Positions 7,506 to 16,823 of a stretch of DNA of 64,000 nucleotides are shown here, piece by piece (position 1 is the first letter of the stretch; each line of letters begins with the position of its first letter). Made by a program: the position numbers and the translations under genes. Source of the stretch: Xanthomonas sp. AM6 (lineage in GTDB: Bacteria; Pseudomonadota; Gammaproteobacteria; Xanthomonadales; Xanthomonadaceae); assembly GCF_025665335.1 (NCBI RefSeq), contig NZ_CP106869.1, forward strand, positions 708,501 to 772,500. The letters run 5' to 3'. The notes under the pieces are model-generated. The model was not told the DNA's origin and made no database searches. It worked only from the letters and a program-made list of their open reading frames with translations.

Positions 7506-10500
7506 ACCTCAACGTGTCCACCTGGTCGATCCACAATCCGGTCGCCACCACGCTGCTGTTCATCCTGCTGACGATCGCCGGGATCGGCGGTTTCCTGGCG
7601 ATGAAGGTGCAGAACTTCCCCGACATCGATTTCCCGATCGTCACGGTGAGCGCGGAGCTGCCCGGCGCCTCGCCGCCGCAGCTGGAAAGCGACGTGGCGC
7701 GGAAGATCGAGGATGCGCTGGCGAACATTCCGCGCATCAAGCACATCGCCAGCGCGCTGACCGACGGCACGGCGACCGTCACCGCCGAGTTCCATCTCGA
7801 CAAGCCGGTGCAGGAGGCGATGGACGACGTGCGCGACGCGGTGTCGCGCACGCGCGCCGACCTGCCCGCAGACCTGCGCGACCCGGTCATCACCAAGCTG
7901 GAACTGGCGAGCACGCCGGTGCTGACGTACACGCTGACCTCCACGCGGCTGGATGGCGAGGCGCTGTCCTGGTTCGTGGACAATCTGGTGCGCAAGCGAC
8001 TGCTGGCGGTGCCGGGCATCGGTGCGGTGTCGCGCGTGGGCGGGGTGACGCGGGAGGTGCGTGTCGAACTGGATCCCGATCGCCTGCTCGCCTTGAACGC
8101 GACCGCAGCGGAGATCTCCGAACAGGTGCGCGACCTGCAGCAGGAGGCGTCCGGCGGGCGTGTGGAAGTCGGCGGCGCGGAGCAGTCGGTGCGCACGATC
8201 GCCACGGTCGCCACGGCCGAGGAGATCGCGGCGCTGGACGTGTCGCTGGGCGATGGGCGCAGGGTGCGCCTGGACCAGCTCGCCACGGTCACCGACACGG
8301 CGGCGCAACCGCGCTCGCTGGCCCTGTTCGACGGCCGGCCCGCGGTGGGGTTCGAGGTGCTGCGGGCGCGTGGCGCCGGCGAGATCGATGTTGCGCAGGC
8401 CGCGCGCGCCGTCGTGCAGGAGCTGCAAGCCGCGCATCCGGAAGTCCAGTTCACCGAGGCGCTAAATTCGGTCGATCCGATCGTGGACAACTACCGGGGA
8501 TCGATGACGCTGCTGCTGGAAGGCGCGGTGCTGGCGGTGCTGGTGGTGTTCTTCTTCCTGCGCGACTGGCGGGCGACCGTGATCGCCGCCGTCGCGCTGC
8601 CGTTATCGGCCATTCCGACCTTCGCGGTGATGTACCTGATGGGGTTCTCGCTCAATACCGTCTCGCTGCTGTCGTTGTCGCTGGTGATCGGCGTGCTGGT
8701 GGACGATGCCATCGTGGAGATCGAGAACATCGAGCGGCACCTGCTGATGGGCAAGCCGCCGATGCGCGCGGCGGTCGAGGCCGCCGACGAGATCGGCCTG
8801 GCCGTGGTGGCCACCACCTTCACCCTGATCGCGGTGTTCCTGCCGACCTCGCTGATGGGCGGCGTGGTCGGCAGGTACTTCGTGCAGTTCGGCTGGACCG
8901 CGGCCATCGCGGTGTTCTTCTCGCTGGTGGTGGCGCGGATGCTGACGCCGACGATGGCCGCATATCTGCTCAAGGCGCCGAAGAAAGAACCCGCCAGCCC
9001 GAAGTGGATCGCCACCTATCTGCGCTGGGTGCATGTCTGCCTGCGGCACCGCGCCGCCACCCTGGGCGCGACGGCGCTGCTGGTCGTGGGCGGCCTGGGG
9101 ATCGCGATGCAGCTTCCCGGCGAATTCATTCCCGCCGACGATGGCGACCAGACCCAGGTCACGCTGTCGCTGCCGCCGGGCAGCCGGCTGGCCGAGACCC
9201 GGGCGTTGGCCGAGCAGGCGCGTCGCACGATGGCCGCCCATCCCCACGTGGCCTCCGTGTACACCGCCATCGGCACCCCGATCGCGGCGGCCGAACCGGA
9301 CGAGGGCGGCGGGCCTGCGGCGGGCGTCGCCACCGCCGTGCTCACCGCGAACCTGACCCCGCGCGAGGACCGTGGCGGGGTGACCAGGCAAGCCATCGAA
9401 AGCCAGCTACGCAAGGAACTGGTGCTGTTGCCGGGGGCGCGCGTCAGCGTCGGCAGCGGCGAGAGCAGCGAAGGCTACGCATTGGTGCTGGCGGCCGAGG
9501 ATGGGCAACTGCTGGCGCAGCACGCCAGCCGCGTGGAGCGCGAACTGCGGAGCATTCCCGGGATCGGCGCGGTGACCTCCTCGGCCAGCCTGGTCCGGCC
9601 GGAACTGGTGGTGCGCCCCGATTTCGCCCGGGCGGCGGACCTGGGCGTGACCTCCGCGGCGATCGCCGAAACGCTGCGGGTGGCGACGGCGGGCGACTAC
9701 AGCCAGGCGCTGGCCAAGCTGAACCTGAGCGAGCGCCAGGTGCCGATCGTGGTGCGGCTGGCCGACAGCGGCCGCGACGATCTGGACACGCTGCGCCGGC
9801 TGCCGGTGCCGGGCGCGCGCGGACCGGTGCCGCTGGAGAGCGTGGCGGACCTGCAGATCCTGAGCGGTCCTTCCGAACTCACGCGCTACGACCGCACCCG
9901 CAACGTCAACCTCAGCGTCGAACTCAACGGCCTGCCGTTGGGCGACGTCGAGGCCGCCGCCGAGGCGCTGCCGAGCCTGCGCACCCTGCCCAAGGGCGTG
10001 TCCGTGGCCTCGACCGGCGACGCCGAGGCGATGGGCGAACTGGCCGCCGGCTTCGCGGTGGCGATGCTGTCCGGGGTGCTGTGCGTCTACATGGTGCTGG
10101 TGCTGCTGCTCAAGGACTTCGCGCAGCCGCTGACCGTGCTGGTGGCGCTGGTGCTGTCCGTGCCCGGGGCGTTCGTCGCCTTGCTGGTCACCGGATCCAC
10201 GCTGTCGATGCCCTCGATGATCGGCCTGATCATGCTGATGGGCATCACCACCAAGAATTCCATCCTGTTGGTGGACTACATCGTCATCGCCCGCCGCGAC
10301 CACGGGCTGGACAGGCTGGACGCCATCGTCGACGCCTGCCGCAAGCGCGCCCGCCCGATCGTCATGACCACCATCGCCATGGGCGCCGGCATGCTGCCGA
10401 TCGCCATCGGCCTCGGCGCCGACCCGAGTTTCCGGTCGCCGATGGCGATCGGCGTCATCGGCGGGCTCATCACCTCCACCGTGTTGTGCCTGCTGGTGAT

Positions 10501-10606
10501 CCCGGTCGCCTACAGCTACATGGACGATGCTATCGAGGCCGCCAAGGCGCGCCTGAAGAAGCGCGCACATGGCGCGGCGATCGGCAGCGCCGGAAGGACC
10601 GCGTGA
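7502..10606 (+). CDS. RND-family efflux pump, inner-membrane permease (HAE-1-like)
   Basis: A 1034-residue proton-driven exporter with the usual 12 transmembrane helices and two large periplasmic loops. TM1 lies at about residues 12-32. The proton-relay Asp-Asp pair is present in TM4 (VLVDDAIVEIENI) and the partner Lys in TM10 (TTKNSILLVDY). Length and layout match hydrophobe/amphiphile exporters. It is translated from an ATGA overlap with the adaptor. The matching channel gene is not adjacent; it lies 3.2 kb further on, after the two-component genes and the MipA gene, on the same strand. Confidence 0.94.
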   Translation: MNLNVSTWSIHNPVATTLLFILLTIAGIGGFLAMKVQNFPDIDFPIVTVSAELPGASPPQLESDVARKIEDALANIPRIKHIASALTDGTATVTAEFHLDKPVQEAMDDVRDAVSRTRADLPADLRDPVITKLELASTPVLTYTLTSTRLDGEALSWFVDNLVRKRLLAVPGIGAVSRVGGVTREVRVELDPDRLLALNATAAEISEQVRDLQQEASGGRVEVGGAEQSVRTIATVATAEEIAALDVSLGDGRRVRLDQLATVTDTAAQPRSLALFDGRPAVGFEVLRARGAGEIDVAQAARAVVQELQAAHPEVQFTEALNSVDPIVDNYRGSMTLLLEGAVLAVLVVFFFLRDWRATVIAAVALPLSAIPTFAVMYLMGFSLNTVSLLSLSLVIGVLVDDAIVEIENIERHLLMGKPPMRAAVEAADEIGLAVVATTFTLIAVFLPTSLMGGVVGRYFVQFGWTAAIAVFFSLVVARMLTPTMAAYLLKAPKKEPASPKWIATYLRWVHVCLRHRAATLGATALLVVGGLGIAMQLPGEFIPADDGDQTQVTLSLPPGSRLAETRALAEQARRTMAAHPHVASVYTAIGTPIAAAEPDEGGGPAAGVATAVLTANLTPREDRGGVTRQAIESQLRKELVLLPGARVSVGSGESSEGYALVLAAEDGQLLAQHASRVERELRSIPGIGAVTSSASLVRPELVVRPDFARAADLGVTSAAIAETLRVATAGDYSQALAKLNLSERQVPIVVRLADSGRDDLDTLRRLPVPGARGPVPLESVADLQILSGPSELTRYDRTRNVNLSVELNGLPLGDVEAAAEALPSLRTLPKGVSVASTGDAEAMGELAAGFAVAMLSGVLCVYMVLVLLLKDFAQPLTVLVALVLSVPGAFVALLVTGSTLSMPSMIGLIMLMGITTKNSILLVDYIVIARRDHGLDRLDAIVDACRKRARPIVMTTIAMGAGMLPIAIGLGADPSFRSPMAIGVIGGLITSTVLCLLVIPVAYSYMDDAIEAAKARLKKRAHGAAIGSAGRTA

Positions 10607-10718
10607 GCGTGCATCGACAGTTTGCGGGCGGCGCCGGCCGTCGCCCGCATCGACGCGCATTGAGGGCCACCCTGCGTTTCGCTACCTTGCACGCACGCGG
10701 CATCGCACAGGCAGGACC

Positions 10719-11414
10719 ATGAGCAAAGATTCGCTGTCCATCCTGATCATCGAGGACAACGCGCAGCTGGCGGCGAACCTCTACGACTACCTGGCCGGGT
10801 GCGGCCACAGTCTGGATGCCGCGCCCGATGGCCTGTCGGGATTGCACCTGGCCTCGTCCAAGGACTACGACGCGATCCTGCTCGACTGGAACCTGCCCCG
10901 GCTCGACGGCCTCACCGTGCTGCGCAGGCTCAGGCAGGAGGCCAGGAAGCAGGTGCCGGTGATCATGCTGACCGCGCGCGACCAGCTTGCGGACAAGATC
11001 GACGGCTTCGAATCGGGCCTGGACGACTATCTGGTGAAGCCGGTGGCATTGCCGGAGATCGAGGTGCGCCTGCGTTCGCTGGTGGCGCGGCTCAAGCAGG
11101 TGGCCGCGCCGGACCACGTGCTGGCGATCGGCGACCTGCATTTCGATCTGCGCACGCTGCAGGTGCGCCGCGCCGGCAGGAACGTGGCGCTGACCCGGAT
11201 CGGGCGGCGCCTGCTGGAGCTGCTGATGCGGGAGAGCCCGAACATCGTCAGCCGCGCGCGGCTGGAGCGGGCCGCCTGGGGCGACATCGTGCCCGGGACC
11301 GATCTGCTGCGCTCGCATATGCACGTGCTGCGCCGGGCGATCGAGACGCCGGCGGACACGCCGCTGCTGCACACCGTGCCGGGCCATGGTTACCGGCTCT
11401 GCGAAGATGCGTAG
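10719..11414 (+). CDS. OmpR-family response regulator
   Basis: A 231-residue two-domain regulator: receiver (about residues 7-120) with acidic pocket Glu12-Asp13, phosphoacceptor Asp56 (LLDWNLP) and conserved Lys in LVKP; winged-helix DNA-binding domain at about 130-228 ending in the family motif TVPGHGYRL. The start follows the efflux pump by 112 bp and the 3' end overlaps the histidine kinase by 8 bp. It is the likely protein that binds the 11-bp-spaced GCGACA repeats found before the RND, MipA and LpxO-like genes. That assignment is inference from location and spacing. Confidence 0.93.
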   Translation: MSKDSLSILIIEDNAQLAANLYDYLAGCGHSLDAAPDGLSGLHLASSKDYDAILLDWNLPRLDGLTVLRRLRQEARKQVPVIMLTARDQLADKIDGFESGLDDYLVKPVALPEIEVRLRSLVARLKQVAAPDHVLAIGDLHFDLRTLQVRRAGRNVALTRIGRRLLELLMRESPNIVSRARLERAAWGDIVPGTDLLRSHMHVLRRAIETPADTPLLHTVPGHGYRLCEDA

Positions 11415-12753
11415 CCTGGTGAACCTGATCCGCCGGCCGCGCGGCGTGCACTGGTGGATCAGCGCGGCCTTGATCGGCTCCGGCCTGGCGATGCTGACCG
11501 CGCTGAGCGTGCAGAGCTTCAGGAGCCAGCAACTGATCGAGCACAGGTTCTGGGTCGATCTGCTGCACTCCACCTCGGCCGATCATGCGGCCCGGGTGCG
11601 CGCCGGCCAAGCCGATGCGCTCCCGCAGGGCGGCATCGTGCGCTCCTGGTATGTCGCGCCCGGCCGCGCGGCTGTGCGCATGCCCGGGTATCTGGCGGCG
11701 CTGCCGCCCGGGCTCTACTCGACCGAGGCCGCGTATGGCACGTTCCAGGACAACGTCGCCTTCGAGGCCCTGGGCGGGCACAGAAGTTTCCACGCCCTGA
11801 TCGTCGATCTTCCGCCCGGCCGGCTGATCACGACCGTCGATATCGCCCAGCTCGAGGACCAGCAGAACTGGAATTCCGTGCAGAGCGCCATTTGGGGCTG
11901 TTTCTTCGTCGTCTTCATCGGCGGAGTGATCGTCTGGCTGCATGCCAACCTCGTGCGGCCGGTGCGGGATCTGGCGCAGCGCATGCAGGCCATCGTGCCC
12001 GGCACCGCCGGCGAGCGGCTGCCCACCACCTACCGGCGCGAAGAGATCCAGGTGATCGCCCACGCCAGCAATGCGCACCTGGAACGGGTGGAGCAGTTCA
12101 TTGAACGCGAACGCAGCCTGCTGGCGCAGGCCAGCCACGAGTTCAGGACGCCGATCGCGGTGATCTCCGGCGCGGTCGACGTGCTCAAGCAGATGGCGCT
12201 GCCCGACACGGCGACGCCGGTGCTCGCGCGGATGGAGAGCGCGGTCAACGATCTGTCCGAAACCATGGTGGCGCTGCTGCACCTGGCCCGCGAAGCCCGC
12301 GCGGGCGAGGAGCCGATGGACGTGACGGTGTTGCACGACTTGCTGCCGCGGTTGGTGGCCGATCATCAGCACATGCTCGGCGACAAGGCGGAACTGCGGG
12401 TCGGGGAGATCGAACCCACCTTCATTGCGGTGCCCGAGGCCATGGTCCGCATCGCGGTGAGCAACCTGATCCGCAACGCGATCGAAAGCACCGACGATGG
12501 CCATGTCGAAATCGCGCTGCGCGGCGGCGTCGTTTCGGTCGTCGACTCGGGCAGCGGATTCAATCCGGTCGAGGCGGCCCGGCGCTATCGCGAGAACCTG
12601 CGGCGGTCGGCGCCGATTCGCGGGCAGGGGCTGGGCCTGTTCCTGATCGGCCGGATCTGCGACCGGTTCGGCTGGACGCTCTCGATCGAACCGGCCACCG
12701 GCGGCGGCACGCGCGCCGCGCTGGACGTTGCCGCGAGCGTCATCGCGCTGTAG
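11407..12753 (+). CDS. Sensor histidine kinase
   Basis: A 448-residue membrane kinase. TM1 is at about residues 17-35, followed by a periplasmic sensor of about 125 residues, TM2 at about 162-180, a HAMP-like linker, and a HisKA domain with the phosphorylated His244 (ASHEFRTPIAV). The ATPase domain has an N box (NLIRNAIES), a G1 box (VDSGSGF) and a G2 box (GQGLGLFLI). I chose the ATG that overlaps the response-regulator stop; an in-frame start 21 bases earlier lies inside that gene. The sensor domain is of a size seen in kinases for cationic peptides, metals or envelope damage, but the signal is not identifiable. Confidence 0.92.
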   Translation: MRSLVNLIRRPRGVHWWISAALIGSGLAMLTALSVQSFRSQQLIEHRFWVDLLHSTSADHAARVRAGQADALPQGGIVRSWYVAPGRAAVRMPGYLAALPPGLYSTEAAYGTFQDNVAFEALGGHRSFHALIVDLPPGRLITTVDIAQLEDQQNWNSVQSAIWGCFFVVFIGGVIVWLHANLVRPVRDLAQRMQAIVPGTAGERLPTTYRREEIQVIAHASNAHLERVEQFIERERSLLAQASHEFRTPIAVISGAVDVLKQMALPDTATPVLARMESAVNDLSETMVALLHLAREARAGEEPMDVTVLHDLLPRLVADHQHMLGDKAELRVGEIEPTFIAVPEAMVRIAVSNLIRNAIESTDDGHVEIALRGGVVSVVDSGSGFNPVEAARRYRENLRRSAPIRGQGLGLFLIGRICDRFGWTLSIEPATGGGTRAALDVAASVIAL

Positions 12754-12792
12754 CCGTCAGTACAGGCATCGTTCAGTCGCTCGCCACGGCAC

Positions 12793-12824
12793 GCGACATT
12801 TAGGCGACACCGCCGGTCCATTCT
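12793..12824 (+). promoter_or_regulatory. Candidate response-regulator box and promoter for the MipA gene
   Basis: GCGACA at 12793-12798 and again at 12804-12809, start-to-start spacing 11 bp, with CATTCT as a possible -10 starting 15 bp after the second repeat. It matches the box before the RND adaptor in repeat, spacing and -10 offset. The transcript would have a leader of about 80 bases before the MipA start. Confidence 0.6.
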
Positions 12825-12910
12825 GAGGTGGATGTTTACAGCGGCCCGCTGCCAGCGCACGGACTCGCCGCAAACGCGCTCTTCCACCACTCAATGAGGT
12901 TAGGCGTCCC

Positions 12911-13711
12911 ATGAACAAACTCCTGTCGCTCGCGTTGCTGTCTGCCCTGTCGCTGGAGGCGATGGCCCAAACAGCGGATGCAGAGGATGCATTTCCCGAG
13001 CAGGGACCGCCGCGGTGGGGGCTGGGCCTGGCCACCGTGGTCAGCGACAGCCCCTATGCCGGCGAGGGCACCCGGGTGACGCCGTTCCCGCTGGTCAGCT
13101 TCCAGGGCGAGAAATTCTCCTTCAGGGGGCTGACTGCCGGCTACCAGCTGATCGGCGGCGATTCCTTCGCGCTGTCGGCGATCGCCAAGTTCCGTTTCGA
13201 CGGGTTCGACATCGACGACCTGGGCCGGAAGGAACTGGCCGCGAACGGACTGGATTACCGGTTGCTCGAGGATCGCGACGACGGGCTGGATGTCGGGCTG
13301 GCGGCGACGTGGAGCGGCGCGGCGGGCGAGATCGAAGCGGAGATCCTGGCCGACGCGATCGACGCCAGCGGCGGCCAGGAGGTCTCGCTCCAATATGGCT
13401 ATCCGTTGCAGCTCGGCAAGGGCCGGCTGACGCCGAACGTGGGTGTCACCTGGCTGTCCAAGGACATGGCCAACTACTACTACGGCACGCTCGACGAGGA
13501 AGTCGCGCGCGGCGTGGTGGACTACAAGCCGGACGCGGTGACCATCCCGCACGTGGGGGCGTCCTACTTCCGGCCGATCGGCGAGAAATGGTCGGTGCTC
13601 GCGTTCGTGAAGTACAGCGTGTTGCCCGACGAGATCAGCGACAGCCCGTTCATCGAACCGGACACCGACGGCACCGCGTCGATGTTCGTCGGCGTCTCGC
13701 GCGGCTTCTGA
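12911..13711 (+). CDS. MipA/OmpV-family outer-membrane protein
   Basis: A 266-residue predicted outer-membrane beta-barrel. A signal peptide (about residues 1-19, cleavage after AMA) is followed by alternating amphipathic strands, and the chain ends in the typical C-terminal Phe (VSRGF). MipA in E. coli scaffolds murein synthases; OmpV relatives are often induced by two-component systems sensing antimicrobials. Here it sits directly after such a system and shares its promoter box, and the NodT-type channel follows 121 bp later. A role in envelope adaptation or export is likely; the exact function is open. Confidence 0.9.
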   Translation: MNKLLSLALLSALSLEAMAQTADAEDAFPEQGPPRWGLGLATVVSDSPYAGEGTRVTPFPLVSFQGEKFSFRGLTAGYQLIGGDSFALSAIAKFRFDGFDIDDLGRKELAANGLDYRLLEDRDDGLDVGLAATWSGAAGEIEAEILADAIDASGGQEVSLQYGYPLQLGKGRLTPNVGVTWLSKDMANYYYGTLDEEVARGVVDYKPDAVTIPHVGASYFRPIGEKWSVLAFVKYSVLPDEISDSPFIEPDTDGTASMFVGVSRGF

Positions 13712-13832
13712 CCGTCGCGCGGCCACGGCGGCGGCCGTGGCCGCCCGCTTCGATCGTCCCGCTGCAGCGGTCGGGCCCGGCGCCCGGCCGCTGCCCGAAT
13801 CGCGCGCTCCGCGCAGTTGCAAGAGGCCAGGC

Positions 13833-15269
13833 ATGCAGTCGCGTTCGACCTTCTACACGTGGCGATCGGCCCTCGGTTGCCTGGCCAGTGCGGCGCTGAC
13901 GGCGGGGTGCTCGCTGGCGCCGGCCTACCAGCGACCGCCAGCGCCGGTCCCGGAGCAGTGGGCGGATGGCACTGCGCAGGCGACGAACGACCCTGCGCCT
14001 CCCGGGGTCAACCTGGACTGGCGGGAGTTCGTGGTCGATCCGACGCTGCGCGAACTCGTCGCGCTGGCGTTGGCCAACAACCGCGACCTGCGGCAGGCGC
14101 TGTTGAACGTCGAGGCCGCGCGCGCCGAGTACCGGGTGCAGCGCGCCGACCGCCTGCCCACGCTGCAGCTCGACGCCAGCGGCGTTCGCCAACGCGCGCT
14201 CGGTACGCCGGAGGTGGAGAGCAGTTACCAGGCCGGCCTCGGGCTGGCGGCGTTCGAACTGGACCTGTTCGGACGCGCGCGCAACCTGTCCGCCGCGGCG
14301 CTGCAGGAGTATCTGGCCACCGAGCGCGCGGCGCACGGCGCCCGCGTCAGCCTGGTCGCCGAGGTCGTCCAGGCCTATCTGGTCCGCGACGGTGCACAGC
14401 AGCGCTATCGGATCGCCACCGACATTCTGCAGGCGCGCGAGACCTCGCTGCGGTTGACGGCGCAGCTCCGCGCGTCGGGCGTTGCGAACGAACTCGACCA
14501 TCAGGAGGCCGTCGGCCTGGTGGAACAGGTCAAGGTGGATCTGGAGCGCATCGACCGCGAGTTCCGCCAGGCGAGCAACGCACTGTCGCTGTTGCTCGGC
14601 GTCGCCGACGCGGGCGAGCGCTTGCCCGCGTTACCCGCGACCGGCACGGCACTGGTGCAGGCGATCGCACCGGAAACGCCGTCGGCGCTGCTGATGCGGC
14701 GTCCGGACATCCGCGCCGCGGAGCATCGGCTGAAGGCGCGCCATGCCAGCATCGGCGCGGCGCGGGCGGCGTTCTTCCCGCGCATCGCGCTCACCGGCAC
14801 GTCCGGGCGCGGCAGCACCGAGCTGTCGGATCTGTTCGGGTCGGCGGGCCAGCGCCTGTGGTCGTTCTCGCCCCAGCTCACCCTGCCGATCTTCGACGCA
14901 GGCCGCAATCGCGGCGATCTGGACCTGGCGCACGTGCGCAAGGACATCGCCATCGCGGCCTACGAACAGGCCATCCAGGCCGCCTTCCAGGAAGTATCCG
15001 ATGCGCTGGCGGCCACGGACACGCTGGCGCGCGAAGAAGCCTCGCAATGGGCGGCGGCGCGGGCGACCGCCGAAGCCTTGCGCTTGTCCGAGGCGCGCTA
15101 CCGCAGCGGGGTCGACGATCATTTGCGCCTGCTGGAAGCGCAGCGCAGTGACTTCGCCAGCCAGATGGCGCTGGTGGAGGTGCAGACCCAGCGGCAGATC
15201 GCGCTGTCCACGCTGTTCCGCGCGCTGGGCGGTGGCTGGCGCGGCGATCTGTCCGCACGGGCGCCTTGA
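13833..15269 (+). CDS. NodT-type outer-membrane efflux channel lipoprotein
   Basis: A 478-residue TolC/OprM-like channel that should complete the tripartite RND pump. The N-terminus has a lipoprotein signal with lipobox LTAGC (Cys at about residue 29). Two outer-membrane efflux protein repeats follow, with the long periplasmic helices at about residues 60-240 and 270-460. I chose the ATG beginning MQSRSTF because of the purine-rich AAGAGG 6-12 bases upstream and because the upstream extension is not family-like. The gene is separated from its pump by the two-component and MipA genes, an unusual order that suggests a composite, co-regulated cluster. Confidence 0.92.
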   Translation: MQSRSTFYTWRSALGCLASAALTAGCSLAPAYQRPPAPVPEQWADGTAQATNDPAPPGVNLDWREFVVDPTLRELVALALANNRDLRQALLNVEAARAEYRVQRADRLPTLQLDASGVRQRALGTPEVESSYQAGLGLAAFELDLFGRARNLSAAALQEYLATERAAHGARVSLVAEVVQAYLVRDGAQQRYRIATDILQARETSLRLTAQLRASGVANELDHQEAVGLVEQVKVDLERIDREFRQASNALSLLLGVADAGERLPALPATGTALVQAIAPETPSALLMRRPDIRAAEHRLKARHASIGAARAAFFPRIALTGTSGRGSTELSDLFGSAGQRLWSFSPQLTLPIFDAGRNRGDLDLAHVRKDIAIAAYEQAIQAAFQEVSDALAATDTLAREEASQWAAARATAEALRLSEARYRSGVDDHLRLLEAQRSDFASQMALVEVQTQRQIALSTLFRALGGGWRGDLSARAP

Positions 15270-15366
15270 ACCGATGCCGTTGCCGGCCGCATGCCTGCGC
15301 ATGCGCGCCGCGCAGGAACAGGGCGCCGCAGCGCTCGCACGATCCATCCCCCACTCAGGAATCACG

Positions 15367-15567
15367 ATGCAAGCCCGTACCCCCAAGCAGCACAAAGACT
15401 GGAGCAAGCGCGAGGGCTTCCGCGCGCTGCGCGATCTTCCCGAGCTGCCGTCGCTCAGGCAGACCCTCGCTGCGCGTCGCCACAACGCCTGGCTACGGCG
15501 CGTGGCGGCCTGTTTCGTGCTGATCTCGCTGGCGTTGATCGTGCGCGCGGTGTTGCTGCATCCGTGA
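15367..15567 (+). CDS. Small single-pass membrane protein, unknown
   Basis: A 66-residue protein I do not recognise. The first 45 residues are basic and hydrophilic, with a KREGFRALRDLPELPSLRQ stretch; a hydrophobic helix (about residues 48-63) follows and the protein ends just after it. CAGGA lies 7 bases before the ATG. It follows the channel gene by 97 bp on the same strand and precedes the hydroxylase, so it may belong to the envelope regulon. Small tail-anchored proteins of this type sometimes modulate pumps or kinases, but nothing here proves it. Confidence 0.6.
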   Translation: MQARTPKQHKDWSKREGFRALRDLPELPSLRQTLAARRHNAWLRRVAACFVLISLALIVRAVLLHP

Positions 15568-15663
15568 GGTTTTGCGCCATGCGCGCGCGTGGCGCCCTCG
15601 GCGCACGTCGCTGCATGAGCACCTCGTGCCGCAGCCGTGATCGATGGAGCCGCTCCGGCTGGC

Positions 15664-15695
15664 GCGACATTCCGGCGACGTCCGCTCTTCACTAT
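15664..15695 (+). promoter_or_regulatory. Candidate response-regulator box and promoter for the LpxO-like gene
   Basis: GCGACA at 15664-15669 and GCGACG at 15675-15680, again with 11-bp start-to-start spacing, and CACTAT as a possible -10 exactly 15 bp after the second repeat begins. It is the third copy of the arrangement within 10 kb and the repeats lie about 75-85 bp before the hydroxylase ATG. The second half-site differs in one base from the other two copies. Confidence 0.55.
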
Positions 15696-15750
15696 CGGGC
15701 GCATACGACGCCATGGCGATGCCCGCACGCGTCCCCAAGCGAGACCTCCA

Positions 15751-16737
15751 ATGCCTTTCAGCACGCTTGCCCTCTGCGCAATGGGCCTCTATGCCGTGGC
15801 CGCCATCGCCTACGTCTACAGGTGGCGCGCCCGCCTGCGCTACGCCGGTTTCGGCCAATACCTGCGCAAGAGCTGGCCGGTCTTCGCGCCATTCAACTGC
15901 CTGCTGTACATGGCCACGCGCCGGTTCGCGCGCCGCCCGGTGCTCGACGCCGGTTACCTCGACGGGATCGCGGTCCTGCGCGCGCACTGGCCGCAGATCC
16001 GCGCCGAGGCGCTGGCGCTGCACGCCAGCGGCGCGCTGGATGCCACCAGCCAGCCCGGTTCTGCGGGTTACCACGACGTGGGCTTCCGCACCTTCTACCG
16101 GCGAGGCTGGAAGAAGTTCTACCTGAGCTGGTACGGCGCGCCGCACCGTTCCGCGCAGCGGCTGTGCCCGCGGACGCTGCGGCTGCTGGCGCAGGTGCCG
16201 GGCATCCGCGGCGCGATGTTCTCGGTGCTGCCGCCGGGCGCGGAACTGAGCCTGCACTCGGACCCGCTGGCGTGCTCGCTGCGCTACCACCTGGGCCTGG
16301 TCACGCCGAACGACGATGGCTGCTTCATCAACGTGGACGGCCACGCGCTGTCCTGGCGCGATGGGCAGGATTTCGTGTTCGACGAAACCTACCCGCACTA
16401 CGCCCGGAACGACACGGACGCGCTGCGGCTGATCCTGATGTGCGACGTCGAGCGGCCGATGCATGTCGCCGGCCGCGCGTTCAACCGCGTGTATGCGCTG
16501 CTGGCACGCGCGCTGGTGGTGCCCAACACGCCGGAGGACCGGCGCGGCGCGCTCACCGCCGTGTTCGCGGCGATCGCGCCGTGGCGCATGCGCGGGTTGG
16601 CGCTGAAGGCGCGCAACCGCAGCCTGTACCGGTTGCTGAAGTACGCGCTGAACCTGACGCTGGTCCTGCTGGCGTTCCTGCCGGTGTACGCCGCGCTCAA
16701 ATGGCTCGAGCGCGCCGGCAGCGTTGCGATCTACTAG
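15751..16737 (+). CDS. lpxO: LpxO-like aspartyl/asparaginyl beta-hydroxylase-family lipid A hydroxylase
   Basis: A 328-residue Fe(II)/2-oxoglutarate oxygenase. LpxO 2-hydroxylates a secondary acyl chain of lipid A at the inner membrane. Both termini are hydrophobic (about residues 6-24 and 300-318), as in LpxO. The oxygenase core has His169-x-Asp171 (LHSDP), a second conserved His180, the distal His216 (YPHYARN) and Arg226 (ALRLILMCD) for 2-oxoglutarate. In enterobacteria lpxO is under PhoP/PhoQ control; here a two-component box precedes the gene. I chose the start at MPFSTLA because it gives the family N-terminal helix. Acting on lipid A is inferred from family and topology. Confidence 0.82.
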   Translation: MPFSTLALCAMGLYAVAAIAYVYRWRARLRYAGFGQYLRKSWPVFAPFNCLLYMATRRFARRPVLDAGYLDGIAVLRAHWPQIRAEALALHASGALDATSQPGSAGYHDVGFRTFYRRGWKKFYLSWYGAPHRSAQRLCPRTLRLLAQVPGIRGAMFSVLPPGAELSLHSDPLACSLRYHLGLVTPNDDGCFINVDGHALSWRDGQDFVFDETYPHYARNDTDALRLILMCDVERPMHVAGRAFNRVYALLARALVVPNTPEDRRGALTAVFAAIAPWRMRGLALKARNRSLYRLLKYALNLTLVLLAFLPVYAALKWLERAGSVAIY

Positions 16738-16823
16738 GCCGGTGCGCGCCAGCGCCGGCCGCCCGCGCGAGCGTGCTCCAACGTTTGGCATCTCGTGCGT
16801 GCGAGGCGCGGCGGCAGCAGGAG

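Noticed and set aside
7256-10660. Long antisense frames across the RND pump gene
   Set aside because: Arg/Gly/His-rich translations without motifs; the plus-strand frame has full RND family conservation.
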